From the NCBI GenBank assembly GCA_965206655.1, contig CBDBKC010000001.1, forward strand, positions 1 to 64,000: DNA of 64,000 nt, in the 5' to 3' direction. Both the position numbers and the translations under genes were made by a program. The notes beneath the pieces are model-generated. The model was not told the DNA's origin. It saw only the letters and a list, made by a program, of their open reading frames with translations, and did not search any database. Of the stretch, positions 44,414 to 53,552 are shown piece by piece (position 1 is the first letter of the stretch; every line of letters begins with the position of its first letter). This stretch comes from JAPPLB01 sp965206655. GTDB taxonomy: Bacteria; Acidobacteriota; Terriglobia; Bryobacterales; UBA6623.

Positions 44414-44519
44414 GGTGTCGAACCTACTCGTTCAGGGCGTCCCCCCGCCTACCGGAGACGCGATGCGGACGACCGCGACAAAGCTGCCCAGGCGTCCCCG
44501 GGACGGACGGAACCAAAAC

Positions 44520-44690
44520 TACGGCGTGAACGCGGCGTTTCCCTTTTTTGTCGCCGAGGCCCGGCCCGGAGAGCAAGAAATTTGAGTGCAACGACCCGCT
44601 GGGACTCGCGCATCCTCATCCTTGAAGACCTCGCCCATTCCGCCCTCGCCGAGCCTTTCGAGCATCTTGTAATTGGCTGACGCTGTGGCC
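44520..44690 (-). pseudogene. Ser/Thr kinase, N-terminal remnant 2
   Basis: The minus strand reads GHSVSANYKMLERLGEGGMG then EVFKDEDAR, and in another frame QRVVALKFLALRAG, which is the Gly-rich loop and ATP-binding Lys region of a Ser/Thr kinase broken by frameshifts. The rest of the kinase is absent. Confidence 0.75.
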
Positions 44691-44762
44691 GACCACGGCA
44701 GGCCAATTGTAGCACTTCGCGGTTAGCTGGCGAAAACAACGGTGGTCTCAATGGGTCGATGC

Positions 44763-44841
44763 AACACTTCGCGCTACGGGAGAGCGTGAAGTGTAAGCGA
44801 CAGAAACCAAAGGGGAAGCGTCGAGGATGCCGCGCTTCCCC
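44763..44841. other. Two hairpins in intergenic DNA
   Basis: Stem-loops acacttcgcgctac...gagcgtgaagtgt (44766-44795) and ggggaagcg...cgcttcccc (44812-44841) lie upstream of module copy 2. No gene is seen between 44700 and 45030. Confidence 0.5.
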
Positions 44842-45029
44842 AAACCTGCTGTTGAAGTACAAAGAGTTACGCAGTTGCGGTTGAGGCTTCGGCTTGTAGG
44901 CAAGCCACTTGTCCCTCTCAACGTTCGGCCCACTCCAGCTAAACGATTTAACGTCCTGTCCTTAACAACAGGAACCGCCCGAGTCGCCACCCCCTTCTCC
45001 CCGGAACCATCGAGGCAATAACCGCCCCT

Positions 45030-45357
45030 CGGCCAAAATCGAGTCACAAGCCAAAAAAATATATATCTCCCATAGTCCCAACCACTTAGCTTCAGCCCAC
45101 CCCCGCTAACCTACCACCCCGGGCGCATACTATTCCCGGGAGGCCGCATTCTAAAATCCTCCCCAACCAAGGCCGAAGGTATGTCCGCGCAAACAACGGA
45201 GCGGCCACATGTCAATGTGCCGGCTCGCGCCAAAGGCGCGCAAACCGTCGACCCGCGAAATCAAACAACGGAGCGGCGGGTGTAAACCCGGCGGCCCGCG
45301 CCAAAGGCGCGGAAACCGTCGACCCGATAAATCGATCAATCAAAGTCAGGAGAAATT
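45030..45357 (+). repeat. Upstream part of duplicated module, copy 2
   Basis: Matches 38590-38820 in block order, here uninterrupted up to the gene. A small unit (caacggagcgg ... gcgcc-aaag-gcgcg-aaaccgtcgaccc) is repeated twice (45195-45255, 45270-45325), each with a hairpin. Confidence 0.75.
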
Positions 45358-45360
45358 ACC

Positions 45361-46098
45361 ATGTCCACAGCAGCACAGCAGCAAGCCAATAAACAAAACG
45401 CGCAACATTCCACCGGTCCGCGCACCGAAGAAGGCAAACAGCGTACCTCACAAAACGCACTCAAACACGGCCTCTACGCCACCGACCCTCTGATCCGCGG
45501 CGAAGACCCCGACGACTTCTACGCACACGGCGCCGAGCTCGAGTACCAACTCCGGCCCGCGAACGCGGTCGAGGAAGACCTCGTCGAGCAAATCATCGAC
45601 ATCACCTGGCGCCTGAAACGCTGCGTACGCATCGAGTCCGCCGTCATCAACGAGCTCTACGACACCGTGGCCGCACAGCCGCAAAACCACGACAAAGACC
45701 CCGATGAACTGCTCGGCAAGGCCCTCACCCACAACGACGCTCTCAGCCGCCACAGCCGTCGTGAGACGCGACTCGCACGTCGCTACCACGCCGCCATGAA
45801 AGAGCTTCGCGAACTCCGCAAGCAACGTGCCCGAAACGCCTTTTTCAAAGGCCTCGATGCCGCGCTGCGGCCCAAACCACAGGCCGAATCGACAGCCGAC
45901 ACCGATTCCGCCCCAGACACCAACGGCGACACCGAAATGACGGAACTGACCCAATCCGTCGCAACTCTATTAGAATCAATAGCCCCGATCAACCCGCCGG
46001 ACCGCGAACCCGACCCAACCGCCCCCGGCCTCAGCGACCTGCATCCGATCCAGCCGGAAACCCAAGGCGAAATCGCCAATCAGGAGGCCGCCAAGTAA
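45361..46098 (+). CDS. Conserved hypothetical protein, module copy 2
   Basis: 245 residues, about 93% identical to the protein at 39462, with the same STGPRTEEGK N-terminus and the same stop context. Substitutions cluster in the C-terminal third. The ribosome-binding site tcaggagaaattacc is conserved. Duplicate identity ends about 65 bp after the stop. Function unknown. Confidence 0.85.
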   Translation: MSTAAQQQANKQNAQHSTGPRTEEGKQRTSQNALKHGLYATDPLIRGEDPDDFYAHGAELEYQLRPANAVEEDLVEQIIDITWRLKRCVRIESAVINELYDTVAAQPQNHDKDPDELLGKALTHNDALSRHSRRETRLARRYHAAMKELRELRKQRARNAFFKGLDAALRPKPQAESTADTDSAPDTNGDTEMTELTQSVATLLESIAPINPPDREPDPTAPGLSDLHPIQPETQGEIANQEAAK

Positions 46099-46165
46099 TC
46101 GAAACCCCATCTCCCCACCACGAACCACCCCACCCCAAAACACCGTACACCCCACCTGCGCCCAA
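46099..46165 (+). repeat. 3' end of duplicated module
   Basis: ccccatctccccaccacgaa through cacctgcgccca matches 40200-40265. It marks the downstream boundary of the duplicated segment; sequences diverge afterwards. Confidence 0.7.
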
Positions 46166-46339
46166 AGCACCCACCGAACCCGGAACGCAAGTGACGGGCC
46201 CGCCTGCGGAACCGTCAATTCTGGCATCACGCCCCGCCGCATAGCCGGCAAGCGGGACGAGTGGACTCGGGTAACACGCGTCGGAATGCCATACTGGACC
46301 ACAGATCCGAATCGCCCGCATCCCGCCACATTCACCCCC

Positions 46340-47665
46340 ATGCTCAACCGCCGCTCCTTCCTCCTAGCCAACCTAACCGCCGCCTTAGCTCCCGCCGCTA
46401 CGACGAAACACTGGCCGCGATTCCGAGGGCCCGGCGCCAAGGGCACCGTCCCCGACGACCCGCGCCTTCCCACCACCTGGAGCCAAACCGAAAACGTCGC
46501 CTGGAAGACCCCCATCCCCGGCGTCGGATGGTCGTCTCCCGTCGTTTGGGATGACCGCATCTATCTCACCTCAACGCGCAGCTCCGCCGAAGCCGAAACC
46601 ATCCGCGACGGTGACTTCCTCGACACCGGCACGCCCAAAGACGCCCACCGCTGGATCATCTACACGCTCGACACCCGCTCCGGCGACATCGTCTGGGAAA
46701 CCGAGTTGGCCAGCGGACTCCCCAGCGTCTCGCGGCACATGAAGAACACCTACGCCACCGAGACCCCCGCCACCGACGGCGAACGCGTCTACGTCCACTT
46801 CGGCCATTTCGCCACCTACGCCGTTGACCGCGCGGGCAAAGTCGTCTGGTCGAAGAGATGGTCCGCACCCGAGATCCGTTACGGCTACGGCACCGCCGCT
46901 TCGCCCATCGTCCACGAGGGCGTTCTCTATATCGTGCGCGACCACGAAAACCAATCCGCGCTTATCGCCCTGGAAGCCGCCACGGGCCGTGAGATCTGGA
47001 ACGCGCCGCGCACCGAAGGCAGCGGCTGGGCCACCCCGCACATCTGGCAAAACGAGGTCCGCACCGAGATCGTCGTCTCCGGCGAGAAAACCGTCCGCTC
47101 CTACAGCCTCGACGGCAAACCCCTGTGGAGCCTCTGCGGAACCACCGCGCTCGCCATTCCCTCGCCGTTCTCGGGCGAAGGACTGCTATTCGTCGGTTCC
47201 GGCTTCCAGATGGAATCCGTCCGGCCGCTCTACGCGATTCGCCCCGGCGCGTCCGGCGACATCACGCTCAACAGCGGAGAGACGAGCAACAAACACGTCG
47301 CTTGGAGCCATCCACAGTCCGGCCCCTACCACCCCACGCCCGTTCTCTACCAAGGCCTTCTCTATGTACTGATGGACCGCGGTTTTCTGCTCTGCTACGA
47401 CGCCAAGACCGGAAAGGAAATCTACGGCAAGCGCCGCGTCTCGCGCGAGGGCAGCCGGTTCAGCGCGTCACCATGGGCCTACAACGGACTGATCTTCTGC
47501 CCCGGCGAAGACGGCAACACCTACGTCATCCAAGCCGGCCCCGAATTCAAAGTCGTCGGGAAAAACAGCCTCGGCGAAATGACTATGGCATCCCCCGCCA
47601 TCGTCGACGCAAGCCTCTACATCCGCACCCGCGGGAATCTTTATTGCATTCAGCGAAAGGAGTGA
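46340..47665 (+). CDS. PQQ-like beta-propeller exported protein
   Basis: About 441 residues from ATG 46340, which starts a Tat-like signal (MLNRRSFLLANLTAALAPAA). The rest has outer-membrane-assembly/PQQ-type repeats (WPRFRGPGAKGT, VGWSSPVVWDDRIYLTS, YALDRAGKVVWSKRW-like segments, GYGTAASPIVHEGVLYIV). Such proteins bind no proven cofactor in most cases. It is probably periplasmic. An earlier in-frame ATG (46286) would place the signal 18 residues in and is less likely. Confidence 0.85.
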   Translation: MLNRRSFLLANLTAALAPAATTKHWPRFRGPGAKGTVPDDPRLPTTWSQTENVAWKTPIPGVGWSSPVVWDDRIYLTSTRSSAEAETIRDGDFLDTGTPKDAHRWIIYTLDTRSGDIVWETELASGLPSVSRHMKNTYATETPATDGERVYVHFGHFATYAVDRAGKVVWSKRWSAPEIRYGYGTAASPIVHEGVLYIVRDHENQSALIALEAATGREIWNAPRTEGSGWATPHIWQNEVRTEIVVSGEKTVRSYSLDGKPLWSLCGTTALAIPSPFSGEGLLFVGSGFQMESVRPLYAIRPGASGDITLNSGETSNKHVAWSHPQSGPYHPTPVLYQGLLYVLMDRGFLLCYDAKTGKEIYGKRRVSREGSRFSASPWAYNGLIFCPGEDGNTYVIQAGPEFKVVGKNSLGEMTMASPAIVDASLYIRTRGNLYCIQRKE

Positions 47666-47674
47666 AACCGAGCT

Positions 47675-48031
47675 TTACACGCCAACGAGATCTTGTTCCT
47701 TGAGCGTCGGGAGCTTCTTGATCGTCTTGCCCGCCTTCTTCTCTGCAAGCCGCAGTTCGTAGATCTTCTGCAGATTCAGCCAGAACTCGGCGCTGGTCCC
47801 GAAGAAGTGGGCCAGCCGCAATGCCGTGTCGCCGGTGACCGACCGCTGCCCGTTGAGGATAGCGGTAATGCGGTTAGTGGGAACCTGAAGCTGCTTCGCC
47901 AACGCGGAAGCACTCATACCCAGTTCATCCAGTTCCTCGGCGAGATGTTCTCCGGGATGGATTGCTAGCAAGCGAGTCAATGCGTTTGTAGGCTGTGTTA
48001 CGTCAAGCGTAACAGACAGATCGTTCATCAC
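47675..48031 (-). CDS. higA: HigA-family antitoxin (orphan)
   Basis: 118 residues. The HigA family signature IHPGEHLAEELDELGMSASA is followed by an XRE helix-turn-helix (LAKQLQVPTNRITAILNGQR) and TSAEFWLNLQ. HigA normally represses and neutralises a HigB toxin encoded upstream; no toxin reading frame lies within 60 bp upstream, so it is an orphan here. It may serve as a stand-alone repressor. Confidence 0.9.
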   Translation of the reverse strand: MMNDLSVTLDVTQPTNALTRLLAIHPGEHLAEELDELGMSASALAKQLQVPTNRITAILNGQRSVTGDTALRLAHFFGTSAEFWLNLQKIYELRLAEKKAGKTIKKLPTLKEQDLVGV

Positions 48032-48092
48032 GTGACCAGCGGACAGTGCATGTCACACATCGTTCAGCAGGACGGCTCGCGAGTGTGCCCCC

Positions 48093-49538
48093 TCAACCCA
48101 CAATCTCGTCAATCACGCGCCCGCCCGTATCCGTCAACTTCTTAAACCGCCCCGCATGCAAGTAGTTCAACCGGTTCTGGTCGAGCCCCAGCAGATGCAG
48201 AATCGTCGCATGCACGTCCCGGACCGGGATTTCCTCGTTCGCTGCCCGCACGGAAAGCTCGTCTGTTTCACCGAACGTCGCCCCGGCCTTCACATCACCG
48301 CCCGCCATCCAGACCACCAACCCATACTGATTGTGGTCGCGCCCCGGCGTTGGCGTGACAAGATTATTGTCAAACGGCGTCCGTCCCATCTCCGACGCCC
48401 ACACGACCAGCGTCTCATCGAGCAGCCCGCGTGACTTCAGGTCCTTGAGCAGACCAGCCACCGGCTTGTCGACTTCATTGCAGTGCTTCGGCAGACGGCC
48501 TTCGATGTTGCCATGGTCGTCCCAACGGTCGCCGCCTGCCCCGTGCAGTACCTTCACAAACCGCACGCCGCGCTCAACCATCCGGCGGGCCAGCAGACAC
48601 TGCCGCCCGAAATCTTCCGAGACCGGATCATCCAACCCGTAGAGCTTCCGCGTCGCGTCCGTTTCGCCCGCCAGGTCCACCAACTCCGGCGCTTCCACCT
48701 GCATCCGAAACGCCAGCTCGTAGGAAGCAATCCGCGCTTCGAGCTCACCCGTATCCGAACGCTCGTCGGCATGTTTCTCGTTGAACCAGCGCAACAAGTC
48801 AAGCTCCGAACGCTGCTCCGATTCCGTGATCCCTTGGCGGCGATTGAGATCAACGATCGGCGTGTCGCCGTTCCGAAACAAAGTCCCCTGGTAGGCGGCG
48901 GGCAGGAATCCATTTCCCCACACGTTCGCGCCGCCGATCGTCGCTCCCCGCCGGTCACCGAGCACGATGAACCCCGGCAGGTCCTGGTTCTCACTCCCGA
49001 GTCCGTAGGTCACCCAGGCACCGACCGACGCGCTCCCCGGAAACTGACTGCCCGTCAGCGTGTGGTAGACCGCCGGGCCGTGGTTATTGTTGTCGACTTT
49101 GATCCCGTGGATGAACGCCAGGTCGTCGACCGTACCGGCCAGCTCAGGCAGCAGGTCGGTCACCCAGCGGCCCGATTGCCCATGTTGGCGCAATGGCCAG
49201 TACGGCGGGATGATCCGGTTCGGCGCCGCCGAGAAGGTGTTGATCTCGCCTACGGTCCGGTTCTGCGCCGGCATCTGCTGCCCCGCCAGCTTGTCGAGCA
49301 TAGGCTTGTGCTCGAACGTATCCATCTGGCTGACGCCGCCTTCCATAAACAGGAAGATGCAGTTCTTCGCCTTCGCCGGACGGTGCTGCGGCCGAACCGC
49401 CAGCGGATGCTCGAGCTTCGGAGCCGCCGCAGCGGCATCCGCCACCAGCATGTCGATCAACGCCAAGCCGCCCAGCCCAAGATAGGACTCGGACAAGAAT
49501 CGTCGGCGTGACAAAGCGCGTCGCTGTTGATTGCTCAT
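48093..49538 (-). CDS. DUF1501 exported protein
   Basis: 481 residues with a Tat-type start (SRRRFLSESYLGLGGLALID). Family motifs are FMEGGVSQMDTFEHKPML, WASEMGRTPFDNN, GRDHNQYGLVVWMAGGDVKA. It lies 27 bp downstream of the PSCyt1-DUF1549-DUF1553 gene, completing the third such pair in the window. Confidence 0.92.
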   Translation of the reverse strand: MSNQQRRALSRRRFLSESYLGLGGLALIDMLVADAAAAAPKLEHPLAVRPQHRPAKAKNCIFLFMEGGVSQMDTFEHKPMLDKLAGQQMPAQNRTVGEINTFSAAPNRIIPPYWPLRQHGQSGRWVTDLLPELAGTVDDLAFIHGIKVDNNNHGPAVYHTLTGSQFPGSASVGAWVTYGLGSENQDLPGFIVLGDRRGATIGGANVWGNGFLPAAYQGTLFRNGDTPIVDLNRRQGITESEQRSELDLLRWFNEKHADERSDTGELEARIASYELAFRMQVEAPELVDLAGETDATRKLYGLDDPVSEDFGRQCLLARRMVERGVRFVKVLHGAGGDRWDDHGNIEGRLPKHCNEVDKPVAGLLKDLKSRGLLDETLVVWASEMGRTPFDNNLVTPTPGRDHNQYGLVVWMAGGDVKAGATFGETDELSVRAANEEIPVRDVHATILHLLGLDQNRLNYLHAGRFKKLTDTGGRVIDEIVG

Positions 49539-49565
49539 AACGGCCTCTGACTATTCTACCCTCAG

Positions 49566-52259
49566 CTACTCGACGTACAGAAACTCATTGGAATTGAAAA
49601 GAACGCGGCAGATCGAAGCAAGCCCGCCCCCGAACGCCGCAAACCTCGCCGCCTCTTCCCGCGTCGGCGGCCGGTTCAAAACAATCGCAAACGCACGCTC
49701 AATCTGAACCTCCCGGTCCGCACCTGCTTCGCGATGGATGCGCTCGGCCAGATTCCTCGACTCCTCGTGAACCAGATACCCATTCATCATCGAAAGCGCC
49801 TGCAACGGTGTCGTCGTAGCCACCCGCCTCGGACACGACTCAGCAAACGGCAGCGCATCGAAACTCGCCAGCATCGGCAACGGCAACGACCGCCGCTGGA
49901 AAACATAGATCGAACGCCGCCGGGCGTCCTCTTCGGTTTCGTTCGGCTCCCACATCAGCCCGCCGGTGCGGCCGTACCGCGCGAAATCCGCGAGATCCTC
50001 TGGCAACGGCGGGAAAATGCTCGGCCCATACATCTCAGGGTTCAGCCGTCCACTCGCATGTAGGATGCCGTCGCGGATCGCCTCCGCCTCGATGCGCCGC
50101 CGGTTGTAGTGCGACAACAGCCGATTGCCGGGATCTACCTCTTCCGTCGAACGCATCGGGTTCTCGGCCGCCTGCCGGTACGTATTCGACAGCAGGATGA
50201 GCCGGTGCATCGCCTTCATGCTCCAGCCTTGCTCAACGAACTTCACAGCCAGCCAGTCGAGCAGGTCAGGATGCGATGGCCGGTCGCCATTCTTGCCGAA
50301 ATCACTTGGTGTGCGGACGATGCCCTCGCCGAAATGATGCTGCCAAATCCGGTTCACCATCACGCGTGCCGTCAACGGATTCCCCGGGCTCGCGATCCAG
50401 CGCGCCAGCGTCATCCGCAGACCGCGCGTCGGAAACTGGCGGTAGCGGTCCGTGATCAGCTCGGCGGGTTCGAAGTTCCCCGTGATCGCACTCGGGAATC
50501 CCGCCGTAACCGCTTCTCCCGGTTGCCGGTAGTCGCCGCGAATCAACACATGGGTGGGCGAAAGCGGAGGGCCGCTCGGCGGTCCGGGCACGTTGCGCAC
50601 TCCCATGACGACCGGCTTCCAGCGTTCAAGCCGGCGGCGATATACATCCAGCGCGCCGGCGAGCTTCGTGTGACGATTCTTCTCTCCTTCTGTGAAGAAG
50701 GAATCCGCCGAATACTTCGCGCGAATCTCGGCCTGTACCGAATCGACGGTCAATGCTTCGAAGCGCGCCGCCGGATCAGCCCGGTCCTCCGCATAGGCGT
50801 CTTTCAGCTTCGCGAGCAACTCGGTTTCGTAGGCCTCGAGCGCTTCGTTCTCCTCTGGATCTCCGGTGCGGGTCGCGTCCCCGCGAAGCCGCTTATGTTT
50901 CCTCTGCTCAGCTTTCGTGAAGGTCGTCTGGCCTTCTCGCTTAGTCTCCAGCCGCAGGTCTTTGTTGGTGATCTCCTCGCCCTCGGTCTGCTTGGCTTTG
51001 GCGACTTTGAGCTTGGCGAGTAGTTGCTCTTCCAACTCATCCAGCTCTTTCTTTTCCGGACCTTCTTTCAATCGCTCTTCATACTGCTTGATCTTTTCTT
51101 CCGCCTTTGCCGCGAACGCCTCATCTTTGTAAGGAACTTCGGGACGTGTGATCGACCCTTGGCGATCCTCCACCTGAATCGCATTGAAAAACGCCTGCAG
51201 CCGATAGAAATCCTTCTGGGGGATCGGATCGTACTTGTGGTCGTGGCACCGCGCGCAGCCGATCGTCAAACCAAGGAAGATCGACCCCGTCGATGTCGTC
51301 ACCTCGCTCAGATAGTTCTGCCGCACTTCCCCCGCGACAAGGTTCGAGCGATCCCAAGGCGCCGTGCGCAGAAATCCCGTCGGGATGTAACCCTGCGGGT
51401 CAGGGGCATAGTTATTGCGCGTCTTGCTATGCTCGTCGGCGCCCGCGAGTTGCTGAATCACAAACTCGTCGTAAGGCATATCCGAATTGAACGCCCGGAT
51501 CACCCAATCGCGGTACCGCCAAGCGTTACCGATCGCGCCGTCACCCTCGAGACCGCTCGTCTCGCCGTAACGAACCAGATCCAGCCAATGCCTTCCCCAG
51601 CGTTCGCCGTAACGCTCATCGTCCAGCAGCTTGTCGATCAGCTTCGAGTAAGCATCCGGCGAGTCGTCATTGAGAAACGCTTCAACCTCAGCCGGCGTCG
51701 GCGGCAGTCCGATCAGGTCGAAATGCACCCGCCGCGCGAGCGTTCGCTTCGAAGCCGGTGGCGCCGGAGCCAGCCCCGCCTCATCGAGTCTCGCTGCAAT
51801 GAAAGCGTCAATCGGATTCCGCACCCACTCCGCGTTCTTCACAGCGGGGGGCTCACGCCTCACCGGTTGCTCAAGCGGACGCCACTCACCATCGCCCGCG
51901 CCCGGCGCTTCCAACGGAAGCCCGCGAATCCATTCTTCGATCCGCCCGATCTCAGCCGCCGAAAGCTCAGCGCCCATCGGCATCCGAGGTGCGATCTCAC
52001 CCCGCAACACCTGAATCAACGGACTCTGCTCAGGATGCCCCGGCGCCACCGCGCGCCCATGTTTATTGCCGCCCGCGATCACGCTCTGGGCATTGACTAC
52101 GGAAAAACCGCTCGTCTTCGCTTCAGCCGAATGACAAGCCCCACACTTCTCCGCCAACAGCGGAGCGATCTCGGCTTCATAAGACGGGCTCGCCGACAAC
52201 AAGGCGCTTCCTAGCCCAACGCACAAGAAAAAAAGAAAAATCGACCCGACCCGCTGCAT
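49566..52259 (-). CDS. PSCyt1-DUF1549-DUF1553 protein
   Basis: About 897 residues from ATG 52259 (signal MQRVGSIFLFFLCVGLGSAL). PSCyt1 with KCGACHSAEAKTSGF near residue 43, DUF1549 (ERWGRHWLDLVRYGETSG; CARCHDHKYDPIPQKDFYR with CxxCH), a long charged coiled-coil-like middle (EEKIKQYEERLKEGPEKKEL) and DUF1553 (NPLTARVMVNRIWQHHFGEG, SMKAMHRLILLSNTYR). Probably secreted and acting with the DUF1501 partner. Confidence 0.92.
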   Translation of the reverse strand: MQRVGSIFLFFLCVGLGSALLSASPSYEAEIAPLLAEKCGACHSAEAKTSGFSVVNAQSVIAGGNKHGRAVAPGHPEQSPLIQVLRGEIAPRMPMGAELSAAEIGRIEEWIRGLPLEAPGAGDGEWRPLEQPVRREPPAVKNAEWVRNPIDAFIAARLDEAGLAPAPPASKRTLARRVHFDLIGLPPTPAEVEAFLNDDSPDAYSKLIDKLLDDERYGERWGRHWLDLVRYGETSGLEGDGAIGNAWRYRDWVIRAFNSDMPYDEFVIQQLAGADEHSKTRNNYAPDPQGYIPTGFLRTAPWDRSNLVAGEVRQNYLSEVTTSTGSIFLGLTIGCARCHDHKYDPIPQKDFYRLQAFFNAIQVEDRQGSITRPEVPYKDEAFAAKAEEKIKQYEERLKEGPEKKELDELEEQLLAKLKVAKAKQTEGEEITNKDLRLETKREGQTTFTKAEQRKHKRLRGDATRTGDPEENEALEAYETELLAKLKDAYAEDRADPAARFEALTVDSVQAEIRAKYSADSFFTEGEKNRHTKLAGALDVYRRRLERWKPVVMGVRNVPGPPSGPPLSPTHVLIRGDYRQPGEAVTAGFPSAITGNFEPAELITDRYRQFPTRGLRMTLARWIASPGNPLTARVMVNRIWQHHFGEGIVRTPSDFGKNGDRPSHPDLLDWLAVKFVEQGWSMKAMHRLILLSNTYRQAAENPMRSTEEVDPGNRLLSHYNRRRIEAEAIRDGILHASGRLNPEMYGPSIFPPLPEDLADFARYGRTGGLMWEPNETEEDARRRSIYVFQRRSLPLPMLASFDALPFAESCPRRVATTTPLQALSMMNGYLVHEESRNLAERIHREAGADREVQIERAFAIVLNRPPTREEAARFAAFGGGLASICRVLFNSNEFLYVE

Positions 52260-52337
52260 GGAAACCCAACTTCGCACCCATTATACTGCGAAACTTTCAC
52301 GCACCCCATCCGGTCGAAGCCTAAGAAACCCGTAGCG

Positions 52338-52357
52338 TGGACCTCGGTTTTGAGGTC
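52338..52357. repeat. Repeated hairpin ggacctc/gaggtcc, copy 1
   Basis: ggacctcggttttgaggtcc is followed by gcggctttt. Related copies lie at 59987-60010, 60163-60183 and 63450-63473. It resembles a short intrinsic terminator. The rest of 52280-52620 holds no gene. Confidence 0.65.
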
Positions 52358-52653
52358 CGCGGCTTTTCCTTCCCAGCCATCCAAGAAGGCTCACAAACAC
52401 GAAACAGAGGCGCAAGTGTCAACCTGCGCGCCCGCGGGCGAACACCTGCGGCCGCTAGGAGGGCTCCAGAGCCCGAACGATAGAACCCGGCGGTCTCGAC
52501 CAGCACCGACGTGAACCTCCGAACCCAGACAGGCCCGTTTACGGGCCTTGGTTCCGCCGAGGCCAGGCGTTGTACGCCTGGTAACGACACTACTCTTGCA
52601 CAGCTTCGGTCGGCCGTGAGTGTAGAATGTCAGGAGAGAATCAGGCGAGGGTG

Positions 52654-52875
52654 ATGACGAAGCTAACCGCAATCTTTGAGAAAGTACCGGAAGGCTATAT
52701 CGGGTTTGTGGAAGAATTGCCCGGTGCGAATACGCAGGGTGCAACGCTGGAGGAAGCTCGGACAAATCTCCGGGAAGCCGTGGATTTGGTGCTGGCGGCA
52801 AACCGCGAACTTGCCGAAGAGAGCTTGGCGAACCGTGCTGTCATCCGGGAGTCCTTCGAGTTCGTATCGGAGTGA
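52654..52875 (+). CDS. hicB: HicB-like antitoxin
   Basis: About 73 residues from ATG 52654 (MTKLTAIFEKVPEGYIGFVE); an upstream ATG at 52627 is possible. The pattern FEKVPEGYIGFVEELPGANT and ATLEEARTNLREAVDLVL is the RNase H-like HicB fold. It neutralises HicA; its stop overlaps the HicA start by 4 bp (antitoxin first). Confidence 0.88.
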   Translation: MTKLTAIFEKVPEGYIGFVEELPGANTQGATLEEARTNLREAVDLVLAANRELAEESLANRAVIRESFEFVSE

Positions 52876-53063
52876 AACGCCGCGATGCTGTCCGGCATTT
52901 GAGGCGTCACGGTTGTGAACTGCTTCGCGAAGGCGGGAATCACTCCATCTATGTGAACCGCTCCCGCAACAAGGTATCCGTGGTGCCCCGGCATCGTGAG
53001 ATCAACGACCTATTGGTGCGAAAGATCTGTCGAGATCTGGAGATCGCTGAACCAAATCAGTGA
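52872..53063 (+). CDS. hicA: HicA-like mRNA interferase toxin
   Basis: 63 residues of the double-stranded-RNA-binding-like fold. LRRHGCELLREGGNHSIYVN contains the catalytic His (GNHSIY), then VVPRHREINDLLVRKICRDL. It cleaves mRNA when free of HicB. It appears complete, so the pair is probably functional. Confidence 0.9.
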   Translation: MKRRDAVRHLRRHGCELLREGGNHSIYVNRSRNKVSVVPRHREINDLLVRKICRDLEIAEPNQ

Positions 53064-53216
53064 CAGGCGGCCTGGGACGCGGAGACGACATGGGTGGCTG
53101 TAGTCGCGAGTAGAACGACGTGGATCCCGCGATCGGAATTCAGCAGAAAGACGCTTCGGCGTTCTTGCCTCTTGAGGCGACGCAACGCGGCGCACCGCCC
53201 GCCGCCATCCGCGGCC

Positions 53217-53552
53217 TCACTGATGCGCAGCCACCTCTTCTGTTTCCCGCGCCCGTGCCTGCACGCTGATCTGGACATACACCTGGTGTCCGAGACGATC
53301 AACGATCGTCATCAGCCTGTCGATCGTAAACCGATCCAACTTTGCGTTCCGGATACGGGTGAAATCGGCATGGTTGATGCCCGTCTTCTGCTGCGCCTTG
53401 CGCGTGGAAAGCCCTTCATCATCCAGTATCCCGATGATCTTGGCGGCCAAGATTGCCTTTGTCTGCTCGACGTCGGCGGCCGGATGGCCGAAATCGCGGA
53501 ACGCGTTCCCGCTGCCATGCACTAGTTCAAAACCGTCGTCCGGCTCGCTCAT
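53217..53552 (-). CDS. XRE-family antitoxin
   Basis: 111 residues with an XRE-type helix-turn-helix (LAAKIIGILDDEGLSTRKAQ, GINHADFTRIRNAKLDRFTI). This resembles the antitoxin of the Gp49/HigB-type toxin pairs. The toxin gene lies immediately upstream; its restored frame overlaps the ATG (ATGA). It probably autoregulates the pair. Confidence 0.85.
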   Translation of the reverse strand: MSEPDDGFELVHGSGNAFRDFGHPAADVEQTKAILAAKIIGILDDEGLSTRKAQQKTGINHADFTRIRNAKLDRFTIDRLMTIVDRLGHQVYVQISVQARARETEEVAAHQ

